Part shown: positions 59,921 to 64,000 of the stretch, in pieces
Numbering within the stretch: position 1 is the stretch's first letter
Layout of the letters: every line of letters starts with the position of its first letter
Assembly (NCBI GenBank): GCA_963795805.1
Contig: CAWCIV010000004.1
Coordinates: 1,054,001-1,118,000 of the forward strand
DNA length: 64,000 nucleotides
Reading direction: 5' to 3'
Source of the DNA: JALYYC01 sp963795805
GTDB lineage: Bacteria; Chloroflexota; Dormibacteria; CF-121
Notes under the pieces: model-generated
Seen by the model: only the letters and a program-made list of their open reading frames with translations
Told to the model about the DNA's origin: nothing
Databases searched by the model: none
Translations under genes and position numbers: made by a program

Positions 59921-60808
59921 TCAGTCGTTGACGATGGACAGATCGAGCTGATTCAGGCGCTTCGGATCGGCGATCATGCCAATCGAAACGATCTTCCCGC
60001 TGGCGATCGAGAAGCGGAAGACGACCCGAACCTTCCCGCCGGGAGCCCACACCGCCCCGGGGGCGCCGTCGACGAGGGCAGGCTGGGCCGTCCGGGCGCG
60101 TCCAGAGAAGGTCTGGGCCACCGCGGCCGCGCCCCGGACTTCCTTCGCTGCGCCGGAGAGGACGCCGACGCCGTCAGCACGGAGAACAACGTCGGGGTCG
60201 AGCAGCACGAGCAGGCTGTTGAAATCACCATTTCGTGAGGCGGCAAGGAAGGCATCGACCACCTTTCGGTTACCGGTGACGTTAATCGTGACCTCCGGGT
60301 CGGGCGCGGTTGCGGCGCCCTGCACTCGGCGCCGGGCGCGACTCGCGAGCTGTCGCGCCGCGGCTGGAGATCGCCCAACGATGGACGCGATCTCCTCGAA
60401 CGGCATCGCGAACATGTCGTGCAGAACGAAAGCGAGCCGCTCGGCGGGCGCGAGCGTTTCGAGGACCAACACCAGCGCGAGCCCGATCGAGTCGCCCAGG
60501 ATCGCTTCGTGCTCCGGGTCGGTTCCGGCCTCAGTCCCTGCGGCCGGTTCGACGACGCGCGCTTCGAGCGATTCCTCCCGTCGAGATTTTCGAGACCGCA
60601 GCATGTCCAGGCATACGCGAGCGATGACCGTGGTCAGCCATCCCCGGAGGTTGTCGAGATCCCGGGTCTGGGCGCGGCTGAGACGCAGCCACGTCTCCTG
60701 CACGGCGTCGTCCGCCTCGCTCTGCGAGCCGAGCATCCGGTACGCCACCGCGCCAAGATGGGCGCGGTTCGCCTCGAATTGTTCTGCCAACGGCTCTTGT
60801 TGATTCAT
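59921..60808 (-). CDS. SigJ-type ECF sigma factor with SnoaL-like C-terminal domain
   Basis: The 295-aa protein: region 2 (LGAVAYRMLGSQSEADDAVQ, LDNLRGWLTTVIARVCLDML), region 4 (LAPAERLAFVLHDMF, PFEEIASIVGRSPAAARQLA) and from about residue 170 a SnoaL-like domain (KVVDAFLAASRNGDFNSLLV, DPDVVLRADG). This is the ECF41/SigJ group, in which the SnoaL-like domain controls activity in place of an anti-sigma factor. ECF41 genes usually neighbour COE-type reductases; here a VOC protein is divergent. Confidence 0.92.
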   Translation of the reverse strand: MNQQEPLAEQFEANRAHLGAVAYRMLGSQSEADDAVQETWLRLSRAQTRDLDNLRGWLTTVIARVCLDMLRSRKSRREESLEARVVEPAAGTEAGTDPEHEAILGDSIGLALVLVLETLAPAERLAFVLHDMFAMPFEEIASIVGRSPAAARQLASRARRRVQGAATAPDPEVTINVTGNRKVVDAFLAASRNGDFNSLLVLLDPDVVLRADGVGVLSGAAKEVRGAAAVAQTFSGRARTAQPALVDGAPGAVWAPGGKVRVVFRFSIASGKIVSIGMIADPKRLNQLDLSIVND

Positions 60809-60882
60809 CGGTCACATTTTCTCTTTGGGGTCCGTCATTGGATTGACGAGCGAAATTCAACCGTTGTGACAAGGAGAGGAAA

Positions 60883-61248
60883 TTGAGCAACGAAATTCAG
60901 ATCAGCCCCTACGTCAACTTCCAGGGCAAAGCGCGGGAGGCGATGGACTTCTATCACAAGCTGTTCGGTGGCAAGGTCGACCATCAGCAGGGCCAATCGA
61001 GGCTGGAGACGGACGGGGTCGTGATCATCGGCGCCGACGGGCACCCGGACTATCCCGCCAAGGTCGGCGAGAATATGGGCATTTCGGTGACCGGGACGGA
61101 CAAGCCACGGCTCACCAAGATCTTCAATGGCCTGGCCGAGGGCGGCACGATCAGCATGCCGTTAAAGGCACAGGCATGGGGCGGCGAAGTCGGTTGGCTC
61201 TCGGATAAGTTCGGGATTCGCTGGACGGTCAACATCAACAAGGCGTAA
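60883..61248 (+). CDS. VOC/PhnB-like protein
   Basis: About 121 aa from TTG 60883, after GGAGAGGAAA. ISPYVNFQGKAREAMDFYHK and FGGKVD, then SRLETDGVVIIGADG, AEGGTISMPLKAQAWGGEVG and a final DKFGIRWTVNI: the PhnB/3-demethylubiquinone-methyltransferase-like glyoxalase fold. Function unknown. It is divergent from the SigJ-type sigma and could be its target gene. Confidence 0.88.
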   Translation: MSNEIQISPYVNFQGKAREAMDFYHKLFGGKVDHQQGQSRLETDGVVIIGADGHPDYPAKVGENMGISVTGTDKPRLTKIFNGLAEGGTISMPLKAQAWGGEVGWLSDKFGIRWTVNINKA

Positions 61249-61254
61249 GCCCAC

Positions 61255-61291
61255 AAGGACCCTCCCCGGGTGCAAGCGGGGGAGGGTCCTT
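61255..61291. terminator. Bidirectional stem-type terminator
   Basis: AAGGACCCTCCCC pairs perfectly with GGGGAGGGTCCTT (13 bp) between the convergent VOC and thiolase genes. As the stem ends with AAGG/CCTT, either strand gets only a short U-stretch. Confidence 0.75.
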
Positions 61292-61303
61292 GCTGGGGAG
61301 AAT

Positions 61304-62497
61304 TTAGTTCAGGTTGCGGTAGAGCGTGGCGATGCCCTGGCCCCCGCCGATGCACATCGTCACAATGCCCCACTCTTTCTGCTGCCGCTTGAGCTCGTAG
61401 GCAAGCTTGACGGTGAGGATGGCACCGGTGGCGCCGACTGGATGACCGAGTGCAATCGCGCCGCCGTTCGGGTTGACCTTCTCCGGGTCGATCTCCAGTT
61501 CGCGGATGACGGCGACTGCCTGCGCGGCGAAGGCCTCGTTGAGTTCCATCAGGTCGATGTCGTTGATCGTCAAGCCGACCTTCTTCAGGAGGTTCTGGAC
61601 GGCGAAAATCGGAGCGACGCCCATGATCTCGGGGCTGATCGCCGCGACCGCATCGGCGATCCATTGGAGTTGAGCCTTCACACCAAGCTCGTCCGCCTTT
61701 GCCTGCTTCATGACGACGACAGCGGCTCCAGCGTCGTTGATGCCGGAGGAGTTGCCGGCGGTCACGCTCCCACCTTCGCGAAAGGCGGGCTTGAGGCGGG
61801 CGAGCGATTCGGCGGTCGTCCCGGCGCGTGGATGCTCGTCGACCTTCGCAACGATCGGATCGCCCTTCTTCTGGGGGATCTCGACCGGCGTGATCTGATC
61901 CGTGAAGCGGCCCTCGGCGATCGCGACCGCCGCGCGTCGTTGGCTCTCGGCGGCGAAGGCGTCCTGCGACTGGCGCGACACGCCGTAGCGGTCGGCGACC
62001 TTCTCCGCTGTGACGCCCATCTGATAGCGGCCGAAGGGATCGGTGACGAGAGAGAGGGTTCCATCGATCATCGTTGCCTCGCCGAGCCGCCACCCGACCT
62101 GGTTTCGCGGCAGCAGGTAGGGCTGGATCGACATGTTCTCGTTACCGCCGGCGACCACCACCTGCGCCTCGCCCTGACGGATCTCATGGACTGCGCTGTT
62201 GATCGCCTGCAGCCCGGAGCCACAGAGGCGGTTCACGTTGTATGCCGTCGTGCTCTCGGGCAACCCGGCTTTCAGGGTCGCGAGCCGGGCGTTGAAGGCA
62301 TCCTCGCCAACCTGGCCGACGCAGCCGAGGATCACCTCGTCCACGGCGTCCGGCCGGACCCCGGCCCGCGTCACCGCCGAGCGGACGGCCGCAGCGCCGA
62401 GGTCCGAGGTCGGAAGATCCTTGAAAGAGCCGGCGAACTTCCCAACGGCCGTTCGCGTCGCGCCGGCGACGACGACGGCATCCGCGTTCAGGCTCAC
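61304..62497 (-). CDS. Acetyl-CoA C-acyltransferase (thiolase)
   Basis: The 397-aa thiolase: acyl-accepting Cys in NRLCGSGLQAI (C92), the active-site His in GHPVGATGA and the Cys in CIGGGQG near the C-terminus; GNSSGINDAGAAVV and NEAFAAQAVAV are also family motifs. It makes acetoacetyl-CoA or cleaves 3-ketoacyl-CoA. No beta-oxidation or PHB gene is adjacent, so the direction is not clear. Confidence 0.96.
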   Translation of the reverse strand: MSLNADAVVVAGATRTAVGKFAGSFKDLPTSDLGAAAVRSAVTRAGVRPDAVDEVILGCVGQVGEDAFNARLATLKAGLPESTTAYNVNRLCGSGLQAINSAVHEIRQGEAQVVVAGGNENMSIQPYLLPRNQVGWRLGEATMIDGTLSLVTDPFGRYQMGVTAEKVADRYGVSRQSQDAFAAESQRRAAVAIAEGRFTDQITPVEIPQKKGDPIVAKVDEHPRAGTTAESLARLKPAFREGGSVTAGNSSGINDAGAAVVVMKQAKADELGVKAQLQWIADAVAAISPEIMGVAPIFAVQNLLKKVGLTINDIDLMELNEAFAAQAVAVIRELEIDPEKVNPNGGAIALGHPVGATGAILTVKLAYELKRQQKEWGIVTMCIGGGQGIATLYRNLN

Positions 62498-62549
62498 GCC
62501 TTCATTTTATGCGCGGCTGCTACGCCGCCTCGCGCGAGCGTGCCGGGCT

Positions 62550-62867
62550 TCAGATACCCGCGCCCGGGACGCCGCCGCTACCGACGCTCGCGGGACCGGC
62601 GTAGGACGTGCTCGAGCTGTTGCCCGATCCGCGGTTCGTCATCTTCTGGGCCTGCTGCTGAGCCTTGGAAATGCCACGCTCGACCTGCGGCCGTGCGGAG
62701 TCGACGACTCCCTGCGCCTGATCGATGACGGGCTGCACCTGACCGCGCATCTGGTCCAGCTTCTCGCTCAAATCCGACCGCATCTGCCGACCTGGCTTGG
62801 GGGCGTACATGAGGGCGACCGCGCCGCCGATGACCAACCCGTGCATTACACCTCTGAGATATCCCAT
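62550..62867 (-). CDS. YtxH-domain small membrane protein
   Basis: The 105-aa protein: MGYLRGVMHGLVIGGAVALMYAP then KPGRQMRSDLSEKLDQM, the YtxH pattern (a short helix ending in YAPKxG, then an amphipathic helix), and a Ser/Gly tail. Members are often general-stress proteins. GAGGAAGCC precedes the ATG. The promoter carries the 17-bp palindrome shared with the GlsB-like gene. Confidence 0.85.
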   Translation of the reverse strand: MGYLRGVMHGLVIGGAVALMYAPKPGRQMRSDLSEKLDQMRGQVQPVIDQAQGVVDSARPQVERGISKAQQQAQKMTNRGSGNSSSTSYAGPASVGSGGVPGAGI

Positions 62868-62920
62868 GGCTTCCTCCTGAAAGTGGCGACCAATCGGGCC
62901 GCCGGTGACCTACCGCCTGT

Positions 62921-62963
62921 ATCTTAGCATGACTCGTCGCTTTTAATGATATCAGCGATATCA
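62921..62963 (-). promoter_or_regulatory. Promoter/operator of the YtxH-like gene
   Basis: A -10-like TAAGAT (62926-62921) with a poor -35 (TCATTA). The perfect palindrome TGATATC-AGC-GATATCA (62947-62963) overlaps the -35, and so may be an activator or repressor site. Confidence 0.5.
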
Positions 62964-62985
62964 CATCTAGCGCGCCATGCTGGAA

Positions 62986-63255
62986 TCAGGCGACGGCCGG
63001 TTCGAGGACCTCGGGAGCCGGCGCCTCCCTGGGTGCCAGCGCCCTGACCAGGACCCTGGCCCCGCGGAACGAAAGATCCAGGCCTGCGTGCAGCATGACG
63101 GCGCTGAGGCAACACACGCAGTAGAGGAAGACTTCAGGGATCCGGGCGCGAAGGAAGGGAACGCCGGCGGCGAGGCCACCGATCAGCATCCCGACGGCGA
63201 ACAGCGCGGCCAGCAACTCGACAGCCCGGACCTCGATCCACTCAAGCGCGCTCAT
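62986..63255 (-). CDS. Small membrane protein, unknown function
   Basis: The 89-aa protein: two hydrophobic helices (VELLAALFAVGMLIGGLAAG and FLYCVCCLSAVMLHAGLDL) with a short loop and a Pro/Glu-rich tail. No family recognised. The start at 63255 fits the promoter (-10 at 63274-63269). Longer upstream extensions would cross the promoter. Confidence 0.55.
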   Translation of the reverse strand: MSALEWIEVRAVELLAALFAVGMLIGGLAAGVPFLRARIPEVFLYCVCCLSAVMLHAGLDLSFRGARVLVRALAPREAPAPEVLEPAVA

Positions 63256-63268
63256 GATTGCTGGAATG

Positions 63269-63297
63269 TGTATAGGGCAACTGTCAAGAAAAGTCAA
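63269..63297 (-). promoter_or_regulatory. Promoter of the small membrane protein gene
   Basis: Minus-strand -35 TTGACT (63297-63292), 17-base spacer, -10 TATACA (63274-63269). A second TTGACA lies within the spacer. Confidence 0.65.
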
Positions 63298-63339
63298 CAC
63301 AAAGTCGGATTTCGTTAAAACCCGGGGGTAGAGGATCAT

Positions 63340-63816
63340 GTCGGCATCGCCCGCATCGACGCTGCCCTGCGACGGACGATTTCCCGGGCCCGGGTCGGGC
63401 ACTTCGCAACCTCTGATGTCTCGGAGCCGGCCCTCGTCCCGGTCTGCTTCGTCCTGATCGGCTCCACGATCTATCACGCGATCGACGCCAAGCCCAAGCG
63501 GGTGGGTTCCCTCGGATTGCGCCGGGTTCGCAATGTGATGGCCAATCCCACCGCCGTGATGCTGGTCGATCACTATGAGGAGGACTGGCACGGGCTGTGG
63601 TGGGTGCTACTCCGGGGCCAGGCGCGGGTGCTGCACGACGGGGTGGAGCACCGACGGGCGCTGGCCGCGCTCCGGCGGAAGTATCCGCAATACCGCGAGG
63701 GATGGCCGCTCGACGGTGGTGCGCTGGTTATCGCGCTAGATGCAGTGACGCTGCGGCGTTGGCGATCCAACTCACCCGGCCGCCGCCGCGCGGTCCGGCC
63801 GGATCCGCCGGCATGA
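63340..63816 (+). CDS. PPOX-class (F420/FMN-binding, Rv0121-like) flavoprotein
   Basis: The split-barrel core: RVGHFATSD, ALVPVCFVLIG, IYHAIDAKPKR, LRRVRNVMANPTAVMLVDHY, EEDWHGLWWVLLRGQARVL. It probably binds F420 or FMN and acts as an oxidoreductase. There is no in-frame ATG, GTG or TTG between the TAA at 63316 and GTG 63502, though the conserved domain starts at about 63370. The only close ATG (63338) is out of frame. Candidates are GTC/ATC codons at 63340-63357, or a frameshift error. The 3' end overlaps the convergent C39-like gene by 89 bases. Confidence 0.8.
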   Translation, partial: VGIARIDAALRRTISRARVGHFATSDVSEPALVPVCFVLIGSTIYHAIDAKPKRVGSLGLRRVRNVMANPTAVMLVDHYEEDWHGLWWVLLRGQARVLHDGVEHRRALAALRRKYPQYREGWPLDGGALVIALDAVTLRRWRSNSPGRRRAVRPDPPA

Positions 63817-64000
63817 AGGTCCGGATCGAAACAATGCCGGCTGCCCCGTACCGGTCGGTGAAGCTGGCGCTGTCGGCGAACCAGGGATCGTTGGTCGTCA
63901 GGCCGCCCTCGGTCGAATAGCCCGTCAACAGCACGAAGTGCTGGTTGCCGCCGAGGCTGACCTCGGCGACGACGGGCCGGCCCGCGTCGAGTTCGTTGTG
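63728..64000 (-). CDS. C39-like peptidase-fold protein, C-terminal part (5' end outside window)
   Basis: The frame is open to the right edge; 90 C-terminal residues are seen. AGRPVVAEVSLGGNQHFVLL followed by TGYSTEGGLTTNDPWF is the second half of the Peptidase_C39_2 family: the catalytic-type His (QHFVLLTGY) and Asp (TNDPWF) are present, while the Cys part lies off the window. It is perhaps a secreted papain-like peptidase or a catalytically inactive relative. Confidence 0.75.
   Translation of the reverse strand, partial: HNELDAGRPVVAEVSLGGNQHFVLLTGYSTEGGLTTNDPWFADSASFTDRYGAAGIVSIRTFMPADPAGPRGGGRVSWIANAAASLHLAR

Noticed and set aside
1..64000. CRISPR arrays, prophage, integrons, rRNA
   Set aside because: No regular spaced repeats, integrase, phage structural genes or rRNA sequence were seen.

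Overview
The window is a GC-rich bacterial chromosome segment carrying mostly biosynthetic and housekeeping genes. Several features point to Chloroflexota or a close Terrabacteria relative (an inference, with no marker gene to settle it): an F420-type LLM oxidoreductase, an F420/FMN-type PPOX protein, an ultrashort translational T-box, many GTG starts, apparently leaderless promoters, and Pro/Thr-rich lipoprotein and membrane-protein linkers. One tRNA is present, tRNA-Leu(UAA). No rRNA, CRISPR array, prophage or plasmid functions were seen.

Layout. 1-2.7 kb: a TOPRIM protein running off the left edge, a small membrane protein, glutamate racemase (murI) without a normal start codon, and a pentapeptide-repeat protein. 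2.8-6.4 kb: a two-gene operon in which a group II PLP decarboxylase and an MFS transporter each carry a C-terminal cyclic-nucleotide-binding-type domain. 6.4-9.9 kb: a DUF1801 protein, a membrane protein, an IS481-derived relic made of two inverted copies of the same transposon end (flanked by a CCTAGG duplication), a VOC protein and a small membrane protein. 9.9-14.5 kb: gltB without an adjacent gltD. 15-17.3 kb: trpEG with a Trp-rich leader peptide and a promoter/operator. 17.3-21.2 kb: ilvA and ppc.

21.2-33.2 kb is the core of the window: nearly all branched-chain amino-acid genes. A PucR-type regulator is coupled to leuCD on the minus strand. Divergently, a translational T-box with a CUC (Leu) specifier heads an operon of a 63-aa RHH-like protein, a divergent acetolactate-synthase-like TPP enzyme, ilvC, a leuA lacking its regulatory domain, and ilvE. 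leuB and ilvD follow, divergent from each other around a palindromic operator. Together with ilvA this gives complete routes to Ile, Val and Leu if the TPP enzyme is the acetolactate synthase. Gln/Glu, Trp and anaplerotic (ppc) genes sit alongside.

33.2-40.5 kb: an ArsR-SRPBCC pair, then a minus-strand operon of APC permease, glutamine-synthetase-like ligase, FluG-type amidohydrolase and FUSC transporter, probably an amine or amino-acid utilisation module. 40.6-49.2 kb: YciI plus an ECF sigma of the COG4941 type, a thioesterase, a SIS-domain protein, a P-loop kinase, a CAX antiporter, an ABC exporter, an LLM oxidoreductase and a stand-alone Mfd-like RNAP-interaction domain. 49.5-57.7 kb: a GlsB/YeaQ membrane protein, a PadR-controlled drug exporter, a lipoprotein, an ECF sigma with a propeller-like membrane partner, an ABC-2 exporter and a DD-carboxypeptidase. 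57.9-64 kb: tRNA-Leu, a K+ channel, a SigJ-type sigma, VOC, thiolase and YtxH proteins, a small membrane protein, a PPOX protein, and a C39-like protease running off the right edge.

Themes seen across the window: tight ATGA/TGATG overlaps within operons; convergent genes whose stop codons share CTAG; -10 boxes only 10-12 bases before start codons; and at least five genes without an in-frame ATG, GTG or TTG at the expected N-terminus.
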